64,000 nucleotides of DNA from Pleurocapsa sp. PCC 7319 (GTDB lineage: Bacteria; Cyanobacteriota; Cyanobacteriia; Cyanobacteriales; Xenococcaceae): NCBI RefSeq assembly GCF_000332195.1, contig NZ_KB235922.1:2825322-2889321 (forward strand). Reading direction: 5' to 3'. This document shows positions 27,340 through 36,642 of this stretch, in pieces. The position numbers and the translations under genes are program-made. Every line of letters starts with the position of its first letter. The stretch's first letter is position 1. The notes below the pieces were generated by a model. That model saw nothing but the letters and a program-made list of their open reading frames with translations, was not told the DNA's origin and ran no database searches.

Positions 27340-29562
27340 TTAGTACTGTAGCCTAAGCTGACTTACCTTTTTAGCATTCAAAAACATTAGCGGTCTTAAC
27401 AACAACCTAAAGAGAATTAATGCCGACTGCAACTCATCCGGTGTTTGTCGTCTTTGCCATTGACCTGGTCGGCAGTATAGCATTTTAACTAGTTCTCGAT
27501 GCTGCTCCAGGCTCACATTATCAAACTTGATAATTGCTCTCAATGAACCATTTTGACTACAGCTACGGGTGATTTTACCTGATAAAAATAGTTCCTGAGG
27601 CAAAATCTCTAACTGAATGTCAGTTGCTAAGTTTGCTGATTGATCTAAAACTATTTCTAAACCTTCCTCTGAGATCTTTTGGGTAACACCCTGATATATA
27701 TGGCGATCGCTAAACACATTAACCTGTTGACTGATGCTAAACCACTCATAGAAACTAGGCTTAGGTAAATCCAGTAAAGTCATCAAAGCGATACTCAGAG
27801 TCAATAGATTATAACTGCTCCAATACAGACCCAAGTTAAATCCAGCTTCTGGAGGATTTAATAAACTTACAGCAAAACTAATTAGAGTTGCCCCAAACAA
27901 AATAGACATCGGTAAAGCTAAGGACCAATTATAGTTAAACTGATCTCTAGCTACTCCTTTGGGAGTAACTTTAAATCCTTTGCCAAAAGGACTAAGCATA
28001 ACTTTAATTACCGTCATTGAAACAGGTATTGCCTGTACCAACGAATAGACATCTGAAAGTAGAATAGAACGCGATCGCTTGTTAATCCAAGCAAACATGG
28101 TCATTTGCATCGCATAGTAAGGCAAAAAAATGTAGACCATCTCTGAAGATGATGCTAGTACAGGATTTACTCGGGCAAAAATGCAAAATACGGGCAATAA
28201 AATGAAAAAGACACGGGGTAAACAAGTAAACCAGTGCCACAGTCCCTCTAGATGACCTAATCTTTGCCAAAGGTTTAAACCAGGAATAGTTAAGGGATTA
28301 GATTTAACAAAGAAAGCTTGTAGAGTGCCTCTAACCCAGCGTAATCTTTGATCGATATGAGCAGCAACACTTTCAGCTGCCAAACCTGCACTAAGTTTTT
28401 CATCCAAGTAAACTAACTCATAACCTCTGGCAGATAATCTAATTCCTGTGTAGTAATCTTCGCTGAGAGATTCCGTATCAAAGTAACCAATTTCTCTTAA
28501 CGCACTGCGCCTAGCTATAAAAGATGTTCCTGCACAAACTACGCTTCCAGCACCGTCTTTAATCGGCTGGAGATGACGATAGAAAACTTCTTCCTCGGAG
28601 GTTACAATTTTTTCTAAACCCAGATTCTGGGCAATTGGGTCGCTGTTATAAAAACTTTGAGGGGTTTGTACTAAAGCAACTTGATGCTTCTGAAAAAAGC
28701 CGACAGTACGTTCTAAAAAGTTAGTCGTGGGCACAAAATCAGCATCAAAGACTACAACCAGCTCGCTATTTGTCTTTTTTAAGGCATGATTTAAGTTACC
28801 CGCTTTGGCATGAGAATTATCGTGTCTGGTGATGTAGTTACAACCCAATTCTTGAGTCATCTGCTTAACGCTCTGCCTTTTAGTGTCGTCAAGAACGTAG
28901 ATTCTTTTATTAGCGTAGTTTAAAGCCTGACAACCAATTATTGTCCGCTTGAGAATAAAATCAGGCTCGTTATAGGTGGGTATTAATATATCTACCGAGG
29001 GATTGTAGCGATTTTCCTTAACAGCAATACTGTATTTATCTGCTTCTCGATCTCGGCTTTTAGTAGTAAATAGCAATAGTAGCTGAAGACCTGTGCCACC
29101 CATCGCTAAAAACTCCATCAATAACAGCAAAATGCTAAAGATACCGTCGACTGGATTGGCTAGATTTAGAGTAGATAGCGATCGCCATAAAAAATACCGT
29201 ACGAGTAATGCAAACAAAACACCTGCAACTAAAGTGCGTGACCAAGGCTTAGGCAGAGGAGATAGTCTCATTACAACTTGAGCCAGAAAAAATAGAGTCA
29301 ACGTTGGGAGTAATAAGTAATACTTGTTATCCAACTGAGGAGGCATGAGCCAACTAGGAGGATTTTCTTGAACGAGGTGTAACTGAATAAATAAATCCGT
29401 AACATGACTATTACCCAAAAGCCAAGACAGGGCGATCGCGCTAGCAAAACCAAATATTGCTAGAATAAACAAAGTGGGAATGCGTACAACGAACCTGCTT
29501 GACGATTTCGAAGTAACAGAAATCTGCCTTCTAGACTCTGATACTGACTTTATAGTTTGCAT
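27340..29562 (-). CDS. Cellulose synthase-like processive glycosyltransferase (BcsA type) with degenerate PilZ domain
   Basis: 740 residues from the ATG at 29562; a TTG eight codons upstream is also possible. Membrane helices flank a GT2 catalytic domain with all processive motifs: DD (225-226), DAD (273-275), ED in LSEDYYTG (368-369) and QRLRW (405-409). It polymerises glucose or another sugar from UDP-sugar across the membrane. The C-terminal PilZ-like domain (KISEEGLEIVL) has lost the RxxxR motif and the Asp/Asn of D/NxSxxG, so c-di-GMP control is doubtful. No bcsB or bcsZ is adjacent. A UDP-glucose substrate is inferred. Confidence 0.9.
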   Translation of the reverse strand: MQTIKSVSESRRQISVTSKSSSRFVVRIPTLFILAIFGFASAIALSWLLGNSHVTDLFIQLHLVQENPPSWLMPPQLDNKYYLLLPTLTLFFLAQVVMRLSPLPKPWSRTLVAGVLFALLVRYFLWRSLSTLNLANPVDGIFSILLLLMEFLAMGGTGLQLLLLFTTKSRDREADKYSIAVKENRYNPSVDILIPTYNEPDFILKRTIIGCQALNYANKRIYVLDDTKRQSVKQMTQELGCNYITRHDNSHAKAGNLNHALKKTNSELVVVFDADFVPTTNFLERTVGFFQKHQVALVQTPQSFYNSDPIAQNLGLEKIVTSEEEVFYRHLQPIKDGAGSVVCAGTSFIARRSALREIGYFDTESLSEDYYTGIRLSARGYELVYLDEKLSAGLAAESVAAHIDQRLRWVRGTLQAFFVKSNPLTIPGLNLWQRLGHLEGLWHWFTCLPRVFFILLPVFCIFARVNPVLASSSEMVYIFLPYYAMQMTMFAWINKRSRSILLSDVYSLVQAIPVSMTVIKVMLSPFGKGFKVTPKGVARDQFNYNWSLALPMSILFGATLISFAVSLLNPPEAGFNLGLYWSSYNLLTLSIALMTLLDLPKPSFYEWFSISQQVNVFSDRHIYQGVTQKISEEGLEIVLDQSANLATDIQLEILPQELFLSGKITRSCSQNGSLRAIIKFDNVSLEQHRELVKMLYCRPGQWQRRQTPDELQSALILFRLLLRPLMFLNAKKVSQLRLQY

Positions 29563-30146
29563 TATTAAGCTGTTATACTTATTCAAGTTAGAGCCAGCTT
29601 AACAAAACATATGTAAATTTCTAGTTAATATACAGTTTATTTCTTAGTATGTTGTGATAGCTTTCTCCGAATATTTACAATTGCTTCCCTAGGGTTATGA
29701 CCAGGGAGAAGTCTAAAATTGCTGAGGCAATGATCTTGCAAGTATCTTATTGTTTATAGCCACAAAAAAATAAGATGCCTGCACTAAAATGACTAGTGAG
29801 ATATCAGTAGTTTTGTTTAAGTAAAAACCGGAAACTTTTGACCCAAAATATAGCTGATTTTAGAAAAGCCAAGCTACCATCAACCCAAAATTTTGACAAA
29901 CAAGGCTTTGACTAATCAAAAAACTGATTTTAGTACGAACTAAGTAGTAATAATATATTTAAAATCAGTGTTTCTAAATGATTTTATCTATTGTTTTTTG
30001 TAATTATTAAAGATTGAATACAAACTATGTCTGATTTTAGGGGCGTAGCTCAGCAACAGTAATAGACTTTTAATAAAATAGATCGACTTTCTAGTTTATT
30101 CTGACTTATATTAATTGTCTTGGTGACTGATAGTACTATTGGTAGT
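29563..30146. other. Intergenic region upstream of the cellulose-synthase-like gene
   Basis: About 580 bp without a gene. Two adjacent hairpins occur at 29684-29711 (CTTCCCT-A-GG / CC-A-GGGAGAAG) and at about 29717-29730 (ATTGC-TGAG-GCAAT). On the minus strand they would lie in the leader of the glycosyltransferase, but the sequence does not match a c-di-GMP riboswitch I know. The rest is AT-rich with no feature I can name. Confidence 0.4.
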
Positions 30147-31004
30147 CTACTGTTTATTTAACGACCAATCATAATCTAAATACTCCACTTGATAGTCGCC
30201 ATTTTCTAAATACTGACGAGCCTCAGGGTTTAGTTGAGTACTAAGATAATTTAATACTGCTCTTTGCTTAGCATTACCATCGAATTGATCATCAATACCA
30301 TAAGTTTCTTCGAAGTCTTTACCATACCACTTAAAAATAGAGGACAGATAAACTTTTTGGGCTTGCTGCTCCAAACGGAAACCATGAGGACTAGCGACAA
30401 ATTGGGCTGTCTGATCTTCTAATTGAGCATCTAATTGTTCGGGAAGATAAGGTTCATTACGTAATGGAGGACAACTTTTAGCAGCACATACTAAAGCTAC
30501 GTGTAGTCTAGGTTCATTAAAGTCTTTGCGCAGAATATCATGTTCAATGTTATCCAGTGTTTTTTGTTCTCCGGCTAAAGTAAAAGTTCGTTTTTTCCAA
30601 ACTCCAGGTATATCTCTAATACTATCTTTGAGCGGATCTTGGTCAATGATAGATTGTAGAGTAAAAGCATTGTATGCATTGATTAAAAAAGCAATTTTAT
30701 CTGGTTCATTCCAAGAATTGTATTGTTCTGGAGTGACTTTCCCTAGGGACTTGTTAAAGCGATCCAATTGCTGTCTATCTGCTTTTAAGCCTTCATAGTT
30801 AACTAATCCCCGCTCATCGACATATGATTGTAATACTTCAGCATAGTCGTGATAGTCACAGGGCTGATTTATCGCCATCTTAGTTTCCAGTTTCCTATGG
30901 GGAATTGGATGAAGTTGTACCTGGGAAGAAGTAGCTAAGTTAGAGCAACCAGCGATCGCGATCGCACTAGAGATGGCAATAAATCGGTAAAAAGATTTAT
31001 TCAT
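30147..31004 (-). CDS. DUF547-domain lipoprotein
   Basis: 285 residues. The lipobox IAIAGC places Cys at about residue 20, so the protein is a predicted lipoprotein facing the periplasm or outer membrane. The mature part is a DUF547 domain: YAEVLQSYVDERGLVNYEGLK, FLINAYNAFTLQSII, LHVALVCAAKSCPPLRNEPY and the closing FLSYLDYDW-like end. Function of DUF547 is not known; it resembles papain/transglutaminase-like folds. It is monocistronic and divergent from the PhyH gene. Confidence 0.9.
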   Translation of the reverse strand: MNKSFYRFIAISSAIAIAGCSNLATSSQVQLHPIPHRKLETKMAINQPCDYHDYAEVLQSYVDERGLVNYEGLKADRQQLDRFNKSLGKVTPEQYNSWNEPDKIAFLINAYNAFTLQSIIDQDPLKDSIRDIPGVWKKRTFTLAGEQKTLDNIEHDILRKDFNEPRLHVALVCAAKSCPPLRNEPYLPEQLDAQLEDQTAQFVASPHGFRLEQQAQKVYLSSIFKWYGKDFEETYGIDDQFDGNAKQRAVLNYLSTQLNPEARQYLENGDYQVEYLDYDWSLNKQ

Positions 31005-31337
31005 AGTTAATTATCAATTGTCCATTAACAATCATCAAAGGGAGCATACCGTTTCAGCAAATACATAATTTTCGATAGAAAACAAAACCAAGGTTACATT
31101 ATTTAACACATTATGCTTCTTAGAAAATAGAATGCTGCTATCATCAAAACGAATGAAAGTGAATTTTAGTTGAGAAATTGCTTAGAAAATTACTGATTCA
31201 TAGACATTTAATTCTGCCTAGCTACTTCAGAAAATCAACTCAATTTAGTTTAAGTATGCAACAACCATCATTTAGTCTAAAGTTTAAAGGAGAAAGGTTG
31301 TTGTACATGTTTCAATTTAGATACTGCCTCTAATTTA
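31005..31337. other. Divergent intergenic region with possible leader peptide
   Basis: CAACAACC (31259-31266) and GGTTGTTG (31296-31303) can pair, placing an AGGAGA purine stretch in the loop. An eight-codon frame (31307-31333, MFQFRYCL) follows and ends 4 bp before the ATG of the PhyH gene. This could be a translated leader; the evidence is only spacing and the ribosome-binding-like stretch. Confidence 0.35.
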
Positions 31338-32183
31338 ATGAGCCATTTATCCCGACTTCGAGACAAATTTCAAACTAAAGCGAAGAAAGCTGCTAAAAAA
31401 GCCACAAAACTGATTCAAAATTACTCTGCTCTCTCAGGAGGAAAAGTGAACGAGCATGACCGTATTGTTTTCGATCTCAAAGGCTACATTGTTAAACCAG
31501 CCGTATTGAACGAGGATGAGGTAAATGTCCTCAAAGAATTAGTTCTACGTCAGAAAAATGAACCAGAGTCTCTACCTCCCCAAGAGCGTTGTTTGCCAGG
31601 CGGTGCATTTGCCAAACTAATCGATCATCCGGCAGTAATGAACGTGTTATTGGATGTAATCGATCCAGATATAGAAAAGATTCGCTTAGAAGATGTCTTT
31701 CTTAGCTACCGTGAAATGGGGGAGGGAGAATGGAAGCCTCATGCTGGCGGACCTACTACTAATCCTAACTATGCCTACAATTTTCAAGATGGGCGTATTT
31801 ACGCAGGCATGACCCGAGTAGTTTGGGAATTAACCGAAGTTTTACAAGATCAAGGGGGAACTTGCTTTATTCCTGGCAGCCATAAAGCTAACTATAATAT
31901 ACGTACTAATCCAGTTGCCAGTATCGATACCAGGAATTCGGGACTTTGGGAAAGTTATAGCTGTCCTCCTGGTTCTTTAATTATATTTTCTGAAGCCGTG
32001 CGTCATTCAGCAGACTTCTGGCAAAACCCCCATAATCCTAGGATCGCTATTTTTTGCGCTTATAACCATATCAACGTCCGTCATCATAAGCCCAGTATTT
32101 CGCCTGAAGTTTTGGAAAGACTAGCTCCCAGACATCAGCGTTTTTTCAAGGATGTATATCATCCCCAATTTGATAGAGTTTGA
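31338..32183 (+). CDS. Phytanoyl-CoA dioxygenase (PhyH)-family Fe(II)/2-oxoglutarate enzyme
   Basis: 281 residues. The double-stranded beta-helix core is visible: LSYREMGEGEWKPHAGG, RVVWELTEVLQDQGGTCFIPGSHKAN, and EAVRHSADFW followed by PRIAIF. Candidate iron ligands are His135 and His223; Arg235 should bind 2-oxoglutarate. The usual HxD reads HxG here (His-Ala-Gly, 135-137), as in non-haem iron halogenases, though this may be a feature of the whole subfamily. The basic N-terminal 30 residues are predicted helical. Substrate unknown. It is directly upstream of the broken methyltransferase, so the two may once have worked together. Confidence 0.85.
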   Translation: MSHLSRLRDKFQTKAKKAAKKATKLIQNYSALSGGKVNEHDRIVFDLKGYIVKPAVLNEDEVNVLKELVLRQKNEPESLPPQERCLPGGAFAKLIDHPAVMNVLLDVIDPDIEKIRLEDVFLSYREMGEGEWKPHAGGPTTNPNYAYNFQDGRIYAGMTRVVWELTEVLQDQGGTCFIPGSHKANYNIRTNPVASIDTRNSGLWESYSCPPGSLIIFSEAVRHSADFWQNPHNPRIAIFCAYNHINVRHHKPSISPEVLERLAPRHQRFFKDVYHPQFDRV

Positions 32184-32238
32184 GGGGAAAATTAACTATT
32201 CACATTTCGATATGTAGCATTCTTAACAATAAAACTCT

Positions 32239-32589
32239 ATGTTTGAACAGCAACCTAAAACATTACAAGAAAAAGTAAAATCCTTAGCTACTGAATCTAT
32301 ACGACAACAAAACCCCTCAGGTTGGTTTGAAACTTTATACGCTGAAGCCGAAGGTGATTCTAATCAAGTTCCCTGGGCAAAGAATACGGTTCATCCTTAT
32401 CTTCAGGATTGGCTAGAAAAATACCCATGTCAAGTAGATGGTAAGTCTGCCTTGGTTATTGGCTGCGGCTTAGGAGATGATGCTGAAATCTTATCTAATC
32501 TGGGCTACCGAGTAACAGCTTTTGATATTGCTCCCACGGCTATTGCTTGGTGCAAACAAAGATTTCCTAATTCTTCTGTTACTTACTTA
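32239..32589 (+). pseudogene. SAM-dependent methyltransferase, 5' part, interrupted by an IS
   Basis: Encodes 117 residues of a class I methyltransferase with the SAM-binding motif ALVIGCGLGDDAEILSNLGY and the acidic motif FDIAP. Coding stops being meaningful at 32590, where the insertion sequence begins; the apparent stop at 32604 belongs to the IS. Joining to 34271 restores one frame across the junction (...SSVTYL + VADLLALEAS...), giving a 227-residue protein. The gene is inactive unless the IS excises precisely. Confidence 0.88.
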
Positions 32590-34264
32590 GGGTTTGCTGA
32601 ATAACTTGACAACCTTGAGCCAATAAAGGTTATAAGGATTTTAGGCGCAGAAAAAAGTTAAGTAAAAATGGCGAAAAACCCCTAAAATTGGTAAAAGACC
32701 CTTGCACTTATCTGAGCAAGAACAAATGTACCGTAAAACTAGCCAGTCGGAGCTTACCCCAGAAAATTTTGAATTACCCTTTGAAAGTAAGTTGTCATCA
32801 GAAAACCGATGGGTAATTATGGCAGAGTTAATTCCTTGGTCAGATTTTGAGTCAGAATATGCAGAAAATTTCTCAGAAACAATGGGAGCAATAGCCAAAC
32901 CATTTCGGATGGCATTGGGGGCATTAATTATTAAAGAAAAATTAGGAATAAGCGATAGAGAAACTGTAGAGCAAATAAGGGAAAATCCTTATTTACAGTA
33001 TTTTCTAGGGATGTCAGACTATAGCAATTAAGCCCCATTTGATGCCTCAATGATGGTTTATTTTAGAGAAAGAATAGACCTGGATTTAGTTAATAAAATC
33101 AATATAAAAATGGTAAATAATCTCCGAGAGAAAGAGGAGGAAGAAACAGAAAAAAAACGAAAAAGAAGAAGTTAAATCAATTAAAAATCAAGGAAAGTTA
33201 ATATTAGATGCTACTTGCGCTCCTGGGGATATAAGTTATCCCAATGATTTGGGAATATTAAATCAAGCCAGACGACAAACCGAAAAAATTCTAGATTCTC
33301 TTTATAAAACTTGTCAAACAAAGAAAGTAAAAAAGCCAAGGACTTATAGAAAGAAAGCGAGAAAAGATTATTTGAAAGTTGCGAAGAAACGTCGTCCATC
33401 TCGACAAGAAAGAAGCTCGGCAGTCGCCAAACAATTACAATACATCAAAAGAAATTTATCTCACATAGAGAATTTAGTTAATTCCGAGGCTGATTTAAGT
33501 AGTCTATCTCCAAGCCAATATAAAATGTTGTTGGTAGTTACAGAAGTTTATCGTCAACAATTGTGGATGTATGAGAATCAATCCAACAGAATTGACGATA
33601 GAATCGTCAGTATAACTCAACCTCATATCCGTCCTATCGTCAGAGGAAAAGCAGGAAAAACTGTGGAATTCGGAGCAAAAATTTCAGTAAGCTGTTTTGA
33701 CCAATATGTATTTTTAGATCATTTGAGTTGGGATAACTTTAATGAATCAGGGGATTTAAAAACACAAGTAGAAGCCTATAAAAACTTCACTGGCTACTAT
33801 CCATCCTCAGTTCATGTAGATAAAATTTATCGCAATAGAGAGAATCGAACTTGGTGTAAAGACCGAGGTATTAGAATCAGTGGACCACCATTGGGAAGAC
33901 CACCTAAAAATGTTAGTAAATCAACTAAAAAACAAGCTAGAGATGATGAAAGATTTCGTAATGCTATTGAGGGAAAATTCGGACAAGCAAAACGACGTTA
34001 TGGACTTAACTGTATCATGGCAAAACTCTCAAAGACAGCAGAAACTTCTATTGCCGTTACTTTTTTAGTTATCAATCTTTCCACCCTGCTCAGGCAGGTT
34101 AGCTGTCTTTTTTTGTCTTTATTTCTGAATACCTATAAATTCGGCTCGATTACTGACTTTTTTATTATTAAAACTGATATTAAAGTCAAATTACTAACAT
34201 AAAAACTTATTTTTTAAACAAGCTGATTCTTGTCAATTTTTCCGATTACTTTTTCAGCAAACTC
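32590..34264. mobile_element. Insertion sequence (DDE, IS5/IS1182-like) within a methyltransferase gene
   Basis: 1675 bp. The ends are imperfect inverted repeats: GGGTTTGCTGAATAA at the left and, on the other strand, GAGTTTGCTGAAAAA at the right. Flanking 6-bp direct repeats TACTTA at 32584-32589 and 34265-34270 are the target duplication; removing the IS and one copy restores the methyltransferase frame exactly. Its single transposase is broken. Family assignment rests on the DUF772-like N-terminus and DDE core. Confidence 0.9.
32726..34202 (+). pseudogene. DDE transposase of the IS, disrupted by a nonsense codon and a frameshift
   Basis: The product starts MYRKTSQSELTPENF and continues through a DUF772-like segment (FRMALGALIIKEKLGISDRE). 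A TAA at 33029-33031 falls between SDYSN and APFDASMMVYFRERI, a likely GAA-to-TAA change. Near 33150, a run of eight A residues marks a shift into the frame that encodes the catalytic core. That core retains the first Asp (ILDATCAPGD), second Asp (HVDKIYRN) and Glu (AIEGKFGQAKRRYGL). Two lesions make it non-functional; slippage at the A run could fix only one. Confidence 0.85.
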
Positions 34265-34603
34265 TACTTAGTAGCAGATTTACTGGCTTTAGAAGCATCT
34301 TGGCAAAAGCAATTTGATTTAGTTTATGAATGTCGTAATATTCAGGCTCTGCCTCTAGATGTGAGACTTCAGGCTATTAGGGCGATCGCTCTTCTAGTAG
34401 CAGATAATGGCAAATTATTGGTTATTACTCGCCATCGTGAGCCTAACTATTCAATACCAGAAGGACCTCCGTGGCCTATGTCTGATGAAGAATTATCCCA
34501 GTTTAAAGAATTAGGATTAGATGAAATTCGTCGTGATAGTTTTTTAGAAGGAGATGAAGTAATAGTTAAGCAGCTAAGAATTGAATATTGTCGCCATCTC
34601 TAA
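34265..34603 (+). pseudogene. SAM-dependent methyltransferase, 3' part
   Basis: Begins with the second TACTTA copy and continues the methyltransferase: VADLLALEASWQKQFDLVYE, CRNIQALPLDVR, ALLVADNGKLLVITRHREP, then PWPMSDEELSQFKELG to the stop. It is open and undamaged apart from the insertion, so the disruption is recent. The resemblance is to small thiopurine-type or tellurite-type class I methyltransferases; the substrate cannot be told. Confidence 0.85.
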
Positions 34604-34613
34604 ACTATCTTCC

Positions 34614-35051
34614 TTACCTTAAAAAGCTTTAAGCTCTAAGCCTTAAGCTTTAAGCTCTAAAGTTTACGCTTGGTAAACGGCTAACAGTGAGACAGTTCGT
34701 TGGCGGTGAAGCAGGGCGTTGGCGGGGTTCCCCCGCTTGAAGCCACTGCTGAACCCTTTAGGGGGTACGATGCGGCCATACGCCTGGCCTTTGTCCCGCT
34801 TGAAGGAACTGTCGCCCTAAAGGATACCGCTTCGCATAAGGGCGGGGGTTTCCCCCATGAACAACTTCATCAAGAAGAAACTGTCGTTGGCGGAGCCTTC
34901 TCGAAGAGTACCCGAAGGGCTTATAGCTATCGGGTTTAATGCCCCCAGCAAACGAAGTTTGGTGGTCTACAATTAGGAGAGGTTAAAGCCTCTTCTAATT
35001 GGCTATAAGCTTACAGCTTACAGCTTATAGCTGCGGCTCTGCCGCTTTACC
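34614..35051. repeat. 0.43-kb dispersed repeat, copy 2
   Basis: 438 bp, same orientation as 15576-16006, with one substitution and a 7-bp insertion relative to it. It starts 10 bp after the stop of the interrupted methyltransferase. It fills most of the 486-bp gap before the next gene. Near-identity of non-coding DNA 19 kb apart means recent copying or gene conversion. Confidence 0.85.
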
Positions 35052-35089
35052 CTTGCATTTCCTCAAGCCATCAATTAAAAAGTTGACAG

Positions 35090-35599
35090 TTACAACGGTG
35101 GGTTATCAATTGGGGGGAAAGATTTTCTCTGAGAATACATATTAACAAAAGGAGATATGTTTACTTCATCTGGATAAAGATTAGCCAAGAAAAAATCAAG
35201 GGTAGTCGATTTGAGAAATCCTTGAAACACAGCAACCGTTCCAAAACGCACTCCTGTATCTCTTTGCACTGCTAAAATAACTTCAACTTCTGCGCTATTA
35301 ATAATACCAGCTTGTTTTAAGTAGTAACCTAAAGCATTTTTATCTGGCTGAATTAATGCTTTTGACCAATCTTGAACAAAAAAATCAGCAGTTTCAGTTT
35401 TAATAAAACCTTTTTGACTAAGAATTTCGCCGATACGTAAATCTGGATGTCGAATTTGATCTTGAAGTGCGGATTCAATTTGAAATGATGATACCAGATC
35501 GGCTTGTTGTAAAATCAGCCCTAATGGTTGGGTCAGTATTGAGGGAAAACAATGTAGATCGGATTTTAACTTAGAATTTAGACTATCGAGTTCAGACAT
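35090..35599 (-). CDS. Unrecognised protein with two MshEN/GspE-N-like repeats
   Basis: 169 residues, no signal peptide or membrane helix. Two similar segments occur: LGLILQQADLVSSFQIESAL...LRIGEILSQKGFIKTETADFFVQDW, and LGYYLKQAGIINSAEVEVIL...VRFGTVAVFQGFLKSTTLDFFLANL. Each has the 'long-helix, RxGxxxxxxGxL' layout of the N-terminal domain of type II secretion/pilus ATPases (MshEN-like), some of which bind c-di-GMP. It has no ATPase domain. Possible small regulator; function unknown. Repeat identification is by eye. Confidence 0.65.
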   Translation of the reverse strand: MSELDSLNSKLKSDLHCFPSILTQPLGLILQQADLVSSFQIESALQDQIRHPDLRIGEILSQKGFIKTETADFFVQDWSKALIQPDKNALGYYLKQAGIINSAEVEVILAVQRDTGVRFGTVAVFQGFLKSTTLDFFLANLYPDEVNISPFVNMYSQRKSFPPIDNPPL

Positions 35600-35751
35600 A
35601 AGAAAATTAGATGATTAATAAATAAAAGTACTAAAAAATTTTAAATATTAAATAATTTGAGCCTTAAGACTACCTAGTATCTATAATAAGAAGCATTTTA
35701 TAAAGTATCTTCAGTATTTATGCCAAAAGTCGCTATTAAATTTATGGGAAT

Positions 35752-36636
35752 CTATTTAGTGTTCCAAATACGTAGATAAAAATAAACAAACACAAAAGCG
35801 ATCGCTAACAAAATGGTAGCAGCAGCAGCAGCGTAACCAAATTCAAAACGTGCAAAAGCTTGTTCGTAAATATAATAAACCAGTAAGTTGGTAGAGTTTA
35901 ACGGTCCTCCTCCAGTGATAACATAAACCTGCTCAAAACTTCTTAAAGTGAAGATAGCAGTAGTTAAAATAGCAAAAATCAAAGTAGGTTTTAAACCGGG
36001 GATGGTTATGTACCAGAACTGTGCCCAAGCATCTGCCCCATCTAGCTCTGCGGCTTCGTAGCGAGATTGGGGAATAATCTGCAATCCAGCTAAAAATACC
36101 ACCAAATTAAAGCCCAACTGCTTCCAACTGCTCAATAAAATTAAAACTGGCATTGCCCAAGTAGTGCTACTTAACCAGGGAATAGGATTTGAAATCCATG
36201 GAATTAAAAGATTATTAATCGGCCCGTCGGTTTGAAAGAGCCAGCGAAAAGCTAAACCGACAGCCACCAGTGATGTAATCGAAGGAATAAAATAAGCGGC
36301 GCGCAAGATTCCTCGTAAAGCTAGAGAGCGATTAAGTAAAACGGCAAGTCCTAAAGGAATTATAATCGTCGGAATTACGGTGGCAACTGTAAAATAGGCA
36401 GTATTGCCAATTACCTGCCAAAAGTCAGCATCAGTAAATAACCGCCAATAATTCCGCCCGCCTACCCATTGAATTCCTGAGACAGTAAAACTACCAGTGG
36501 TAAAACTGAGATAAAGTAAATAAACAATAGGGTAAAACAGAAAAACACCCAGTAAGATCAGTGCTGGGGCAAGAAATAGCCAAGCAGCAAAGGTATCCTG
36601 ATCTAGCCATGAAGAGAAAGAATTTGATTTAGTCAT
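35752..36636 (-). CDS. Sugar ABC transporter permease (MalF/UgpA-like)
   Basis: 294 residues with six membrane helices and the cytoplasmic EAA loop EAAELDGADAWAQFWYITIPGL near residue 196-217, which docks the ATPase. This places it in the carbohydrate-uptake (CUT1) permease family, which includes the cyanobacterial glucosylglycerol transporter. The second permease, binding protein and ATPase are not adjacent, so it is a split system. It lies 6 bp downstream of the restriction endonuclease gene on the same strand, but functional linkage is unlikely. Confidence 0.92.
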   Translation of the reverse strand: MTKSNSFSSWLDQDTFAAWLFLAPALILLGVFLFYPIVYLLYLSFTTGSFTVSGIQWVGGRNYWRLFTDADFWQVIGNTAYFTVATVIPTIIIPLGLAVLLNRSLALRGILRAAYFIPSITSLVAVGLAFRWLFQTDGPINNLLIPWISNPIPWLSSTTWAMPVLILLSSWKQLGFNLVVFLAGLQIIPQSRYEAAELDGADAWAQFWYITIPGLKPTLIFAILTTAIFTLRSFEQVYVITGGGPLNSTNLLVYYIYEQAFARFEFGYAAAAATILLAIAFVFVYFYLRIWNTK

Positions 36637-36642
36637 GGTTGT

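Noticed and set aside
30040-30053. GGGGCGTAGCTCAG, resembling the 5' half of a tRNA
   Set aside because: No T-arm, anticodon stem or matching acceptor end follows; chance similarity.
33029-33031. Programmed frameshift as the explanation for the split transposase
   Set aside because: A slippery A run could explain the shift near 33150, but the in-frame TAA at 33029 is a separate nonsense change.
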